DNA of 64,000 nt from Nageia nagi (taxonomy: Eukaryota > Pinophyta). The notes under the pieces are model-generated. The model ran no database searches. It was given only the letters and a program-made list of their open reading frames with translations, and was not told the DNA's origin. Position numbers and translations under genes: made by a program. This document shows positions 51,678 to 63,225 of the stretch, one piece after another. Numbering within the stretch: the stretch's first letter is position 1; every line of letters starts with the position of its first letter. The stretch spans positions 33,542,001 to 33,606,000 of the forward strand of contig JBITNC010000002.1 in assembly GCA_050084985.1 (NCBI GenBank), read 5' to 3'.

Positions 51678-54600
51678 ATGATTTTTTTCTCATGGAATGT
51701 AAGAGGGTTGATGGACCCATCCCGTAAATATACGGTCCGAGATGAGATTGCTGATGTCAATCTCCAGTTTGGTAGTGTTGATTTTGTTTGCCTTCAAGAA
51801 GTTAAAATTATAGATCTTCTTTTACAGTGTACCTATAAGTTTCTCTGGCAGAGTGGTAGTTTTTTTCATACAAATCATGTTAATGGTTCTGGTGGTGCTG
51901 TCACTTTTATTTCCCAAAAATGGCAGTCACATATGGTTTCTTGGGGGTGGACCCTTCAAATTAGGCGGTTTGGACTTTATTTGAGTTGCATGGTAAACCT
52001 TTCGGTCTTATTAATATTTATACTTCAAATGATGCTCATGATAGGTGATCTCTATGGAGTTGGTTAGCTTTCTCCTTACCTCTTGCAACTTGGGTCTTAT
52101 GTGGGGACTTTAATATGGTAGAAAAATTTGTTGATAAACAAAGTCATAACCCTTTTCGCTGGAATTTGGGTGAAAGAGAAGCTTGGTTTTTTTTAAAAAA
52201 ATAAGCTTAGCCTATATGATCCGAATTCTACCTTCTCACCTGCAAATTTTTAAGAGTCTTATTGGTTTACTTGGTCTAATTTACAAGCAGAAAATAATCA
52301 AGTTTTGAAAAGGCTTAATAGAGCTATGCTTTCATAATCAGATTCTTTTTATTTTGAGAATCTTATATCCCAATCTCCTCCTATTTATGTGGTGCTAGAT
52401 ACTACTCTATCTGATCATGCTCCAATAATGTTCAATATCAAATACAATCATATTCCTAAAAGAATCTTCAAACCTTAGTGGTATATGAACACTTCCTTGT
52501 TGCCATGTCCCTCTATGAAAGAGCACATTTTTTGCATTTGGAATATTATCCCTCGGCCTCTTGGTGTGACTGGTTGGATCACTTGGTGGAATAATGCCAT
52601 TTCAAGAACTACTAAAGTTCTTAGAACCATTGGAGCAGAGTTTGCTAAAAGGAGGCGTAAGTCCAACCTTGTCATTCGAACTGAATTTGCTAGAGCTTCT
52701 CGCTCTCTTGAGGCTGATCCCTTTAATATTACTCTTTAAGCTAATGTTGCAGCTCTCAAACATGAAATTAGAAAAGCAAAAGTTTATGCAGCTAAAGGAG
52801 CTCAGCTTAAGTCTCACTTGAAATGGCTTAAGGTGGGAGATAGAGTCTCAAAAGAGTTCTTCAAAAGATTGCGCCCCCCCCTTGCATACTACCCAATTTC
52901 AAGCTTTACAGCATGATGGTAACAGAATCACCAATTTCCTTGATATTGTTTAAGCTTTTGTTTAGCATTATGAGAAGGTTTTTGCTTCCCAACCTATTAC
53001 TACAGCTAGCCAATAAGCTCTTAATGATTGCTGCAATGTCATACCTCAGTAGTTGAATACTATTCAAAGAGAGTTTTGTGATTCTCCTTTAACTTTAGAA
53101 GAGCTGAAACTTATTTTATCTGATATGGATAATGACAAAACTCCTGGTCTTGATGGTTTTCCTTGTGAATTCTATAAAATTTTTTGGGATATGGTTGGTC
53201 CTGATCTTTTACATGTTTATCAGGAAGCTATGCATACTGGTTCTTTGGGAGCTTTAATCAACAAAGGTAATATCAAATTCATCCCAAAATTTGGTGATCC
53301 AGAAATTATTACAAATTGGAGACCCATCACTCTGTTAAATGTTAGTTATAAAATCATTGCTAAAGCTTTAGGTCTTAAGCTTCGTCCCCTATTACCTCTC
53401 ATTGTCCGACCAGAGCAAACTGGTTTTGTGCAAGGAAGATATATTTTTGATAATGTTATTGCTATCTGGGAAGGTATGCAATGGGCTCAATCTTCAGGAC
53501 AAGATGCTCTTTTTATTAAAATTGACTTTGAAAAAGCCTATGATCGTATTGAATGGAAGTTCATTTTAGCCATGTTGCAGGCTCTTGGCTTTGGTCCTTA
53601 TTTTCTTAGATCTATCAATATGTTGTTCAGAGATGCTTCTGCTATTTTAACAATGAATAATGCTCAATCTTTGTCCATCCTGTTAGCTCGCTTTGTACGA
53701 TAAGGGTGTCCTTTAGCCCCTTCTCTTTTTATTTTAGCTGCTGAAGCTTTTAGCTATTTGTTAGCCTTTCAAGCCTCCCAAGGAATGATCAAAGATATTT
53801 CTTTGCCTCATTCAGATAAATCTCTTTTAAATGGACATTTTGCAGATGATTCTTTTCTTACTATGGCAAAAGATGAGCAGTCTGTTAATACTGCACTTAA
53901 ATGTTTAAACACTTTTTTCTTAGCTTCTGGATCTAGTATTCAATGGAATAAGACTTCTTGTTATAGATAATCTTTTAAGGATATTCCTCAATGGCTTATT
54001 AATTTTTCATAGAAATGGATTCAACCAGGTGAAACATTTAAGTTTCTAGGTATCCCCTTTGCTTTTGAAGCCTCCCCTACTCAGCTATGGAAAGATGTAG
54101 TCCAAAAAGTGGAAAAAAAGCTAGCCTACTGGTCCACAAAGAAACTTTCCCTTGCAGAAAAATTTCAAATTTGTTCCAAGATATTAGCTTCCACCCATGT
54201 CTATTACTCCTCCTATTGGGTGCCTGCTAAGTCTTGCTATAATAGGCTTGATCGACTGCTTAGAGATTTTATTTGGGCTTCAGATGCTCATAAAAGAGGC
54301 TTCCACCGGGTTGCTTGGGATTCTTGCTGCATGACCAAATCCACTGGAGGTATGGGAATGTTTAATTATGAAAAATAAGGGATTACTTTATGTGCCAAAT
54401 GGGTTATTCGAGCTTTGGAAGGGAATGAGGCTTGGAAAATCCTAGTCAGACATTGCATATCAACAGGTACTCCCTTTGGCAAAAGGGTTTGGAAAGGAAT
54501 GAATTTTCATACAATTCATACTACCCCTGTGCAGTTTAAAATTTCTGGTTCTTTTGTTGTTAAAAGTATATGGAAAGCTTGGGAGGCCTTAAAGCCATGG

Positions 54601-55714
54601 TTGACATGGAAAGGATGTGATAAAAAGGCAGGTGCTTCTTGCTCTTCTTTAAATCTATGGTGGTCCCCTATAATTATTGATAATGGGTTACTTCCTACTC
54701 AAATTCAATGGATTAGAGCTCTCAGATTTCATCGCAAAGACATTGACTCTTTCTTGGACCTGTATGATCCTCAAACTAGATCTTGATTCTCTTGGGATAA
54801 GTTTCGAGAGTTGTATAATCTCAAGGTAGATGATAAGTATACTTTTGAATATCTTATTGACAGAACTCCTCTATCTATCTGGACTAAACTTGGGAAGAAG
54901 TTTCAAAAGCCCTAGTGGTCAGATTGGGTTTGGCCTAAAAGAATTCAGATGAATAAGTATAAGTCTCATATGGGCTACTTTTTGCTTTCTCCTCATATTC
55001 CTATGGCTGATACTCTTAATGTTCGATGGGATTTATTCTCTGTTCAATCTCGTTGGAAGTTAAGATTTAAGGTTGTTTGGTCTTCCTTCTTGGAGCCTAA
55101 ACAAAGTTTTCTTGGTTGGAGTTTGTTACATTAAGGTCTTCCTATTGGTATTCGAAAAAAATATCTAGGTGTTCCTAACCCTCTATGTGCATTCTGCAAT
55201 CAGCCAGAAGATTTTTTGCATGTTTTCTGGTCATGTGACAAAGCTCATGATGCTTGGATATGGATTCTCTCTTTTTTTAACCCTTTTCTGTCTAATCCGT
55301 GCACTTGGGTTCATGCTCTGTTGGGGGATCCTCTTCATTTCTCAGAACCTCTTCAAGAAGTTTGGCATATTTTTCATCTTAGTATACTTTTTCACCTCTG
55401 GAAGACTCAAAATAACATTATTTATGGTAGATAAGAAGCTTCTTCTGTATTCTCTCTTTTTGATAAATACATAGTCTTTTATGATTGTTTGTTACAGATT
55501 TTTAATCAAGCAGAAAAGGTACATATTGAGGTTTAGCACTTACGAAATTTGTTGGATCACTGGTGCAATGCTCCCTGCTCTACTAGTAGACTGCCCAACC
55601 AGATTCAGGATGCTTCTCGCTCACATAACTATGGGCCTCCAGTGGATTGACTTACTTATCAGTGGAGGGCTCTCAGTAGTGCATTTTTATATTTTTTTTA
55701 GTCTAGGTATCTGA
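51678..55714 (+). pseudogene. LINE ORF2 (endonuclease, reverse transcriptase, zinc-finger end)
   Basis: The AP-endonuclease domain starts at 51678 with FFSWNVRGL and contains FVCLQEVK. A frameshift lies by the C-run at about 52875. The reverse transcriptase occupies 53053-53970: LTLEELKLILSDMDNDKTPG, NWRPITLLNVSYKI, TGFVQGRYIFDN, KIDFEKAYDRIEW and the active-site FADD (about 53844). The zf-RVT region near 55180-55260 reads CAFCNQPEDFLHVFWSC. Stops at 52951, 52963, 53014, 53050 and 53701 are all in the same frame and sit where Gln fits the family, for instance R-[Q]-GCPLAP. More Gln-to-stop changes occur near 54376, 55132 and 55432. Confidence 0.88.
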
Positions 55715-56017
55715 TAAAGCTTCGAGATATTTTTCCTTTGATGAATATTTGGATCATGTATGATTTTGTTTCTGCTTCCTACCTTTTTTTATCAAGCTAG
55801 TGTGACGATCGGGGTGTGCTCAATCCCACCCGCCCCTTTTGTATGATAAAGCATTTTATTTAATATAAAGTCTTTTCATCCAAAAAAAAAAAGATTCTTA
55901 TTTTGTTTGTTATATGAACTTCATGATGGTTTTTGTTAGAATTTTTGTAACCTTTACATAAGTGTGTAGAGGTTAATTTTGTATTCTATTATTGTAGGAT
56001 TTTTTTCTCTTGCATAT

Positions 56018-56483
56018 TTGTAACTCTTTTTTTTTAAGAATCTAGGTCTTTTTCTTATGAGGATAGGGTCCACATGTCACACACTTGCATATGATAAGTG
56101 TCACTTAGTTTTATGGGAGTTATTTACTAACTACTTTTCTCATCTCTTTTAATGGAGGTGCCCTCTTAGAGTTATCTCACATTCATGTAATTCTTTCTTA
56201 GGCATTTGCCATTTATCTTAAGAAGGGGTTTTCTTTTCTTTCTTAGGCATTTGTAACTCTTATTTTTTAAGAATCTAGGTCTTTTTCTTATGAGGATAGG
56301 GTCCACATGTCACACACTTGCATATGATAAGTGTCACTTAGTTTTATGGGAGTTATTTACTAACTACTTTTCTCATCTCTTTTAATGGAGGTGCCCTCTT
56401 AGAGTTATCTCACATTCATGTAATTCTTTCTTAGGCATTTGCCATTTATCTTAAGAAGGGGTTTTCTTTTCTTTCTTAGGCAT
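56018..56483 (+). repeat. 233-bp tandem duplication inside the 5' LTR
   Basis: Two nearly identical copies, 56018-56250 and 56251-56483, both starting TTGTAACTCT and containing AAGAATCTAGGTC, CACATGTCACACACTTGCAT and GGAGGTGCCCTCTTAG. The 3' LTR has only one copy of the start. The duplication therefore happened after insertion or is specific to this LTR. Confidence 0.9.
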
Positions 56484-57735
56484 TTGCCATTTATCTCTTT
56501 CCATTTTGTACATGCTCACTCTTGATGGTATACTTCCTTACTTTGTGCAAGATTTTACTTTCAAGTTTAACAACTTATTATTTTCATCCTCCTAATATTT
56601 CTAACATGATACCACAACCATGTTGTTGTTGCTAATCTTGTTTTGAGTAAATTTTTTGCAAGTTTTTAAAGCCATATTTTTTGAAGAGCTTTAATTTTGG
56701 AGAGATTTTTTATTTCCTTGTTTTGCTACAATTTATTATTTTTTTTCATTACTTTCTGCAAGGAAATTACTTATGTACAGGAAAATATATTTTTTGTTTC
56801 TTTAACCCTAATTTATTTTAAAGAATAATATATTTTTTTTTACTAAAAATTTGTTATATATTTCATATTTTATTGCAGAAACTAAAAAAAAAATGAATAT
56901 TGTTATTTGTTTTTTTTTAATACTAAAAAAATACTTTCTTTGCAAAATATTGAAAGAAAATTATAATTATTCTTTGCAAAAAAAAAAAAAATTTGCTGGG
57001 TTTCGTTGCCCGTGGCTTGTTGGCTGAGCTGCGACTCCTTCTCTGCACATTGAGTGACTCCTGCCTCCCTTGATCAACCTGCTGTGTGCATGCATTTCCT
57101 TTCTGCATCCTTCTGCAACTAGTCTTCACGTCTAGTTGCCGCATTCGCATGCCTAATGCGTGCCCTAGGCCATTTTAGGGCTTATTAGATTTTTTTTAAT
57201 ATTTATACAGTTATAGTTTTTTTAGGTTTTGTTATTATAATTTAAATTAGTTAGTAATAATTTTTTTATATAAACTTAATTAAATTTTTTTAATTGTAGT
57301 TGTTAGGATTTTATTTTTAAATAACAATCTCTCAAATATAATTTTATTCTTAAAGGTTTAATTCTTTTTAAACAACTATTTATAAAGCTTAATAATTTAC
57401 TTTAGATTTTTTTTACTATATTTTGTTACGTAGAGTTTTTTGAACTCTTTCAAATTACGAATTGATGGATAAGCGAGTTGGAGATGGGTAGTTGAAACTC
57501 TTGAGATATGAGAGACTTAGATTTAAGTCTCTCCAATGTTTGTTGAAACACATCAAAAATTCTATCAAGTTGATGGTAGGTGCGGATGGGGTCAAGATTG
57601 TATCTCGTGTGGATTTTGACAACATGGATGTCCCTCAATCATGGAATCTAATTCCACCTGCAAAGGGGTGGTAAAAAATAACTCTTTCAAATTCTTTGAA
57701 TTATTATGGAGATAATCTTCTTTTTCTACAACTTA

Positions 57736-58641
57736 ATGGTAAATTTACTTCCTAAAATTAAGCTAAACTCTTCCAATTATTACATTTGGAAATCTCATAT
57801 AACTTTTATTTTTAAATTCAAGCATCTTCTTAAGGTAATAATAGATCCTAGAACTGAACCAGATTCCTCCATTGCTACCAAAGATATTCAAGATAAATGT
57901 AACAATCAAAATGAGGAAGCCTTGGGTCTCCTAGGCATTTCTATATCTCCGAAGTTACATGTGCATATTAGCTCTTGCACTAAGGCTTATGAGGCTTGGA
58001 CTGCTCTTAAAAATATTTATGACAACATTAATGAATCTAGGAAGCTTCAACTTGAAGATCAATTAGAAGAGGTATAATATATTGAATTCAAGTGTATGGA
58101 TGAGTTTCTTTTAAAATTTGATGCTTTGCATAGTCAACTACTAGCCTTGGGTGTTAAAATAGAACCTCTAAGATTGATTCATATTATCCTTAAATTTTTT
58201 TTGCCTAAACCTTTTCAATAATTTATTACAAATATGCATGCTCAACTTGCTCCTCAAACCTTAGCTAAAGAATTTACTTATGAAGTATTTTGTTTCTTAA
58301 AAAGGTAAGAAGAGACAAAATTATTGCAATATGGTACTCTTAAAAGTAATGATCATGGATTTGTTGCTAAGCAAACTAAATCAAAGTATAGTTGTAATTT
58401 TTATGGTAAACAAGGACATGTTGAATCTAAATGCTTTAAGAAATCTTCTAAAGTTTCTTATAATTTTTGTGCCAAAGAATGTCATGTTGAAGCTAAATGT
58501 TTTAAGAAAACTACTTGTAATTTTTGTGGGCAAAAAGGTCATGTTGAGGCCAAATATTTTAAGAAGTTAAAAACTAAAAAAAGAGATAATACATCTAGTG
58601 ATGATGAGCCTAGGAGGGCTCATACTTGTTATGCTTTCTAG
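57736..58641 (+). pseudogene. Copia-type gag with three zinc knuckles (TR-GAG element)
   Basis: One frame from Met 57736 (MVNLLPKIKLNSSNYYIWKS) to 58641. The N-terminal UBN2-type gag includes AYEAWTALKNIYDN. The C terminus has three knuckle-like repeats: CNFYGKQGHVESKC (second Cys lost), NFCAKECHVEAKC (first Cys lost) and CNFCGQKGHVEAKY (last Cys lost), so none is fully intact. The frame is broken only by three stops: about 58075 (V-stop-YIE), 58219 (PFQ-stop-FIT) and 58306 (LKR-stop-EE). All three fit a Gln codon turned into TAA. Confidence 0.78.
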
Positions 58642-59799
58642 TTTCTTTATGTTTCCTTAACCTCTTTACTTTTTAATTTTGGAAAGTCTTTATGATATTT
58701 TATGTTGGCCTATGTGCTTTTTGTTACTAAAATATGTCCTTGTGCAAGCTTTTTTGGAGCCCACTTGTTTGTTCGCGTGGCCAAAGTTGCCTTGTGAATT
58801 TTGAGCTTAATTTATGATTGACTACCCACGTGGCTTGCAAATGCCTTGGGAGTCTAGTCTTGGAGCTCTATTTTATGACCATCCATCTGCATGGCCAAAG
58901 ATGCCTTGGGAGACTAGTATAATGAGGTTTTTTGGTGGAGATTCCTTGCTTGTTCACGTGGTGATATGGATTGTGGGTGGATAATTCTAGCTTATTTGTA
59001 TTTGCTTCAAAGTTCCCATGTAAATATTAAAGGGGGGTATTGCAAATGTAATCTTTAGGGAACTTTGCACACACCCCTAAGTAAAGTTTAAAGAGGGGAT
59101 GTTAGAATTTTTGTAACCTTTAATTAGGTGTGTAGAGGTTATGTTTGTATTTTATTATTATAAGAATTTTTCATTTACATATTTGTAACTCTTTTGTATG
59201 AGGAATCTAGGTCTCCTTATAAGGATAAGGTCCATATTAATGGAGTGGTTAAAAAGGTTCAACCTTCTTCATGATTGAAAAGTTGATGGAGTGGTTAAAA
59301 ATATTCCCCCTTCTCCAAAGTTGGAGCATGTTGGAGATGTTCAAAAGGCTCACCCTTCTCCAAAATTGCAACTATCATTCAAATTTATGCCACTTTACTT
59401 ACATTATTGGGAACTTTATCCATTATAAATAGATGTCAATTTACTTTCATTGCTAGAAAGTGTATTTATGCATTGATGGAAGTTGAATCCATGTTAATGG
59501 ATTAGTGTTATTTTCATCCATCATTTGCATCTTGACTAGTAGCATGGTCAAATTGGCATTTAATGGTTTGTTCTTCATCTACATAATAATATAGTTGAAG
59601 GAGACCTTAAAAACCTCCAAATCAATATGTTTTTTAATAGATAAGAACTTATGCACCTTTGTTTATGGCATGATCTAGTTGACATGATCAACTTAGAATA
59701 TTATGGATTATGGCTTATACATCTTGACTTGTGGCCTTCTTATGATCAAGATGGTATTCTAATTATTTTTGAAGTACTTTTATTTATGCTACTCTTCTT

Positions 59800-62700
59800 A
59801 AATAATTAGATTGTTGTATTTAAAACATATATGTTTGGATGGTGCATTAGTTATTTTGTACAATTTGATGCTTGAATTCCATAAGAATGGAAGTGTAGTA
59901 ATCAATAGGGTTGATTATAATAGCAATGAATTTAATGGATGTTGTGCTAAATATAGGATCAAGAGACAATTTCTGATCCCTTACACCTCTTAGCAAAATG
60001 GTGTTGCCGAAAGAAAGAATAGATACCTTCAAAAAATGGCTAGGTGTATGTTGGAAAATCTTCCTAGTTTCTTATGGGGTGAAGTTGTGAAAATTATGAT
60101 CTACACCTTGAATAGGTGCCCTATGAAAGTAGATGAAAGAAAAACCCTGTATAAGTCATGGATGGGAAAGAAATCTAACATCTCTCACCTTAGGATTTTT
60201 GGGTTGTGATGCTTATGCCTTCATTATTATTGAGAAAAGAAAGAAGTTGGACAAGAGATCTGAAAAAGTGCATCTTTATGGGCTATGATAGTCAGCATAG
60301 GAACTTCATGCTCTACTCATAGGTGGTCACTTAATAGAAAGCCTTAAAAACATGTGCATTCATGGGATTCTTTAAAAACTCCCTATTTTAAAAATTTACC
60401 ATATTCTCTTTTAATTTCTTAAACCCCTCATGGTAAAACCCTATATAATAAATAATAACCCTTTTAAAATTATAGTTTAAAAATTATATTGGGATCACTT
60501 GTAGCATTGAAGAGTAAATAAGGAAAAATCTAAAAAAATCACAATAAAAATTGAGAAATAACTTTCCATTAAAAAATGAAAAATTACATAAAACTCCAAC
60601 ACTTCATGCCCAAAACTAGTTTTATCCACTAAGGGCTCATCAGTTGGATTGTAGGAAGGTGTTGTGAAAGGATACAAATAGGAAATCACCACCAATACAA
60701 ATGCAAAAAAAATAAGGTTTACATGTGAACCCATAATTAAAGTTTACAATGGTAGTTGGAATTTTAAAATTTAAAATTGTAATATACACGTAATGCAAGG
60801 GAATATATTAAATATTCAAAAATAATATGGCATGGTACCTTTAACCTAATAATTAAATAAAATTATATAAAATTTAAAAGGACATTCAAGTTAAAATGCA
60901 AAAACATAAATAACAAGAGCGAGTCCACTAATTAACTATAAATTCAACTTGCCAAATATATCTTGATAGAATATTTGTATAAATTTTAAATAACCCTACC
61001 CAATCCCCTTATAAAATACTTACCAATATATCAATAGTTCAACTTGATATTAAAAATACCCCTTAGTATGTAATCACGTGGTATTTACCATTTCCTAACA
61101 ATGACCCTCCCTTTGCTCTACTCTCCTTCCTTTAGAGTAGTATCCATCTCATGGGATGTAGAGTTAAATGAACTTCTTGAGGAATTTGCTTCCTACTAGG
61201 ACCTAGATGATCTTGATGACTCTTATGTTGCACCTAATTGGTTGGATGTTAGTGTATATAAGTCACCTTAGGAGAAAAATTCTCCAACACAAAGGATAAC
61301 AAGAAGTATGACCTTAAACAAATCCATATTTTCCAAAATTAATAACAAGAATGAGCCCTCATCATTTAAGGAAGCTTCGAAGCATAAATGTTGTATGGAA
61401 GCCATGAGAGTGGAGTATGAGGTTTTGATGAAAAATCAAACTTGGGATTTGGTTCTCTATTCGAATGAATGAAATATGATTAATAATTAATGGATTTACA
61501 AGGTCAAATACAATTTAGTTGAGAAAGTTGAGAAATACAAGCCAAGGATTTCGCTCAAAAATATGGAGTTGATTGTGAGAAAACCTTTGCTCTAGTGGCA
61601 AATATGCCCACAGTTATGTTAATCCTTTTTCTTTTTCAACAACTTAGGGATGGAAATATTTTTCAACTTGACATCAAGAGTATGTTTCTTAATGATGACT
61701 TAGATGTGGAGATCTACATAAATCAATCAAAAGGGTTTGTTATGGAAGGAAAAGATTCACTTATGTGCAAGTTAAAGAAGTCTTTCTATGGACTTAAGCA
61801 AGCACCTAGAGCTTGGTATAAAAAGATTTCAGGATACTTTGCAGACATTGGGTTCTTTAAGTTCTTCTTCGATTTAGATTTATATGTGCTCAATCAGGGA
61901 TAAGATTTGATCTTGATTCTTCTCTATGTAGATGATCTTTTGATCATATGAAACAATGATAAAATCATACAAGAGTGTATATCCAAAGTTAAGGCAACAT
62001 TTAACATATGAAATGACTAATCTTGGTCTCTTGCACTACTACCTTAAAATGCAAATGTACCAATAGAAAGATTGTACTTACCTTAGTCAATCCAAGTATA
62101 TATCAATTTTTTTGTAAAAGTTTGTAATGGAGGAATGCAAACCTACTGTGATCCCATTCTCTCCTGGAATCACTCTATCTCTTAACTCCAACTATCAATT
62201 GGAAGATGTAATATCTTACAAGCAACTAATTGGTAGTCTTCTTTATTTGACTATCTCCATGCTAGATATTACCTTTGTAGTAAATATTATAATACAATTT
62301 ATGCAAAATATGTATGTTGAGCACCTCAATATTGTTAAGAAAATATTGAGGTATGTTGCAGAAATGAAGGATCTTACTCTCAAGTATTCTAAGTTACCTT
62401 TGTTTGTTCTCTTAGGGTACTAAGATTTTAACTATGGGGGAGATAGAGATAATAGGAAATCAACCTCTACTTATATATTTAGCATCGGTTTAGGTGATAT
62501 CTCTTGGGCTTCTAAGAAGCATCTTACTACTGCTCTCTCTACCATAAAGGAAAAATATCGAACCATGTCAATCGTGGCCTAGGAAGCCATTTGGTTGAGG
62601 CATATTTTGAAATAAATTAGGTATGAGCAAGCTCACCCATATCAACTTTCTTTAGATAATCAGTTAGCTATTGCTTTGGTAAAGAACCTTGTGTTCCATT

Positions 62701-63225
62701 AGAGAATAAAACATGTTGAAGTTCAAGCATATAATATCAAGGAGACGGTTCTAGATAGAATTTTAAAATTGTAGTATTTTTCTTTATTCCTAAACTTTAT
62801 TGATTTGTTCACCAAGCACCTTCCTGAAGCTCATTTCTGCAATCTTAAAGAATCTATTGGGTTGGTGAAGTTACCCTTAAGGGGGAGTAAAGGTTGAATT
62901 CTTGTTCAATTCATGTATGTGATGACAAATTCATCCCTAGGAAATGTTTTTAGCTATATAATGTTGATCTTTTTATATGCCTTCACTTCTAGTTCACTAT
63001 GTGTGAGGAATTAGTTCTACATTTTTTAGCATATGATGGCTTCTGCTATCACTATTTCAATTATCCATATGTGAGGAACCAATATGTGTTTTTTGACACT
63101 GTTTAGTTATCCATATGTGAGGAACTCGTATGTGCTTATGCTTTATTTTTTTTTATGTTAATCAATGTTCACATATGTTTTTATACAGTAGGTAACTATG
63201 AGTATTGGTGTGTCATCTTCGTGAA
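59800..63225 (+). mobile_element. 5'-truncated Copia fragment of the element 1/2 lineage
   Basis: Starts inside the integrase (59905: NRVDYNSNEFNG, then LIPYTS-stop-QNGVAERKN and FLWGEVVKIMIYTLNRCP at 60060-60130) and has no gag or protease. RT 61300-62090 shows FQLDIKSMFLNDDLDVE, KSFYGLKQAPRAWYKK and LLYVDDLLI (about 61920). RNase H 62400-62830 ends in DLFTKHLP, followed by the purine run TTAAGGGGGAG (about 62877). The 3' tail (to about 63225) has the GTAACTATGAGT word of element 1 and two half-units of the element 2 array. Stops and shifts are numerous. No LTR follows. Confidence 0.8.
60319..61150. mobile_element. AT-rich insertion inside the truncated Copia pol
   Basis: Element 1 reads continuously from the integrase end into the linker (CTCTACTCCTCATCCC... 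then GGGATGTCAAGTTCAATGAAC). In this copy the text breaks after CTCTACTCAT at about 60318 and resumes near 61150 (CATGGGATGTAGAGTTAAATGAAC). The roughly 830 bp between are foreign. No convincing terminal repeats or target-site duplication were seen. A - strand frame at 60495-60734 begins MGSHVNLIFFAFVLVVISYL, which looks like a signal peptide, but the rest is not recognised. Confidence 0.55.

Larger units (their letters stand above)
50347..55889 (+). mobile_element. full-length LINE (L1-type non-LTR retrotransposon), dead
   Basis: A complete insertion flanked by a perfect 15-bp target-site duplication AAAGATTCTTATTTT (50332-50346 and 55890-55904; the three leading A overlap the tail). It ends in a short A-run (55882-55892). 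ORF1 and ORF2 are in the expected order. Both are interrupted by many stops. The 5' end near 50347 begins AAAATAGGATGGAGCTCTAG. Confidence 0.92.
55934..59529 (+). mobile_element. gag-only (TR-GAG-like) LTR retrotransposon
   Basis: 5' LTR 55934-56606 and probable 3' LTR 59100-59529 both begin TGTTAGAATTTTTGTAACCT. The interior has one Copia-like gag but no protease, integrase, RT or RNase H. A polypurine tract (AAAGAGGGGA, 59090-59099) precedes the 3' LTR. The primer-binding site after 56606 reads TGATACCACAACC, a degenerate TGGTATCAGAGCC. Only the first ~130 bp and the end of the LTRs align well, and no target-site duplication was found, so the right boundary is tentative. Such elements are known in plants as TR-GAG and depend on enzymes of others. 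Confidence 0.68.

Noticed and set aside
56923-57150. - strand ORF in the leader of the gag-only element
   Set aside because: Short, partly poly-Lys/Phe from an A/T run, no domain.
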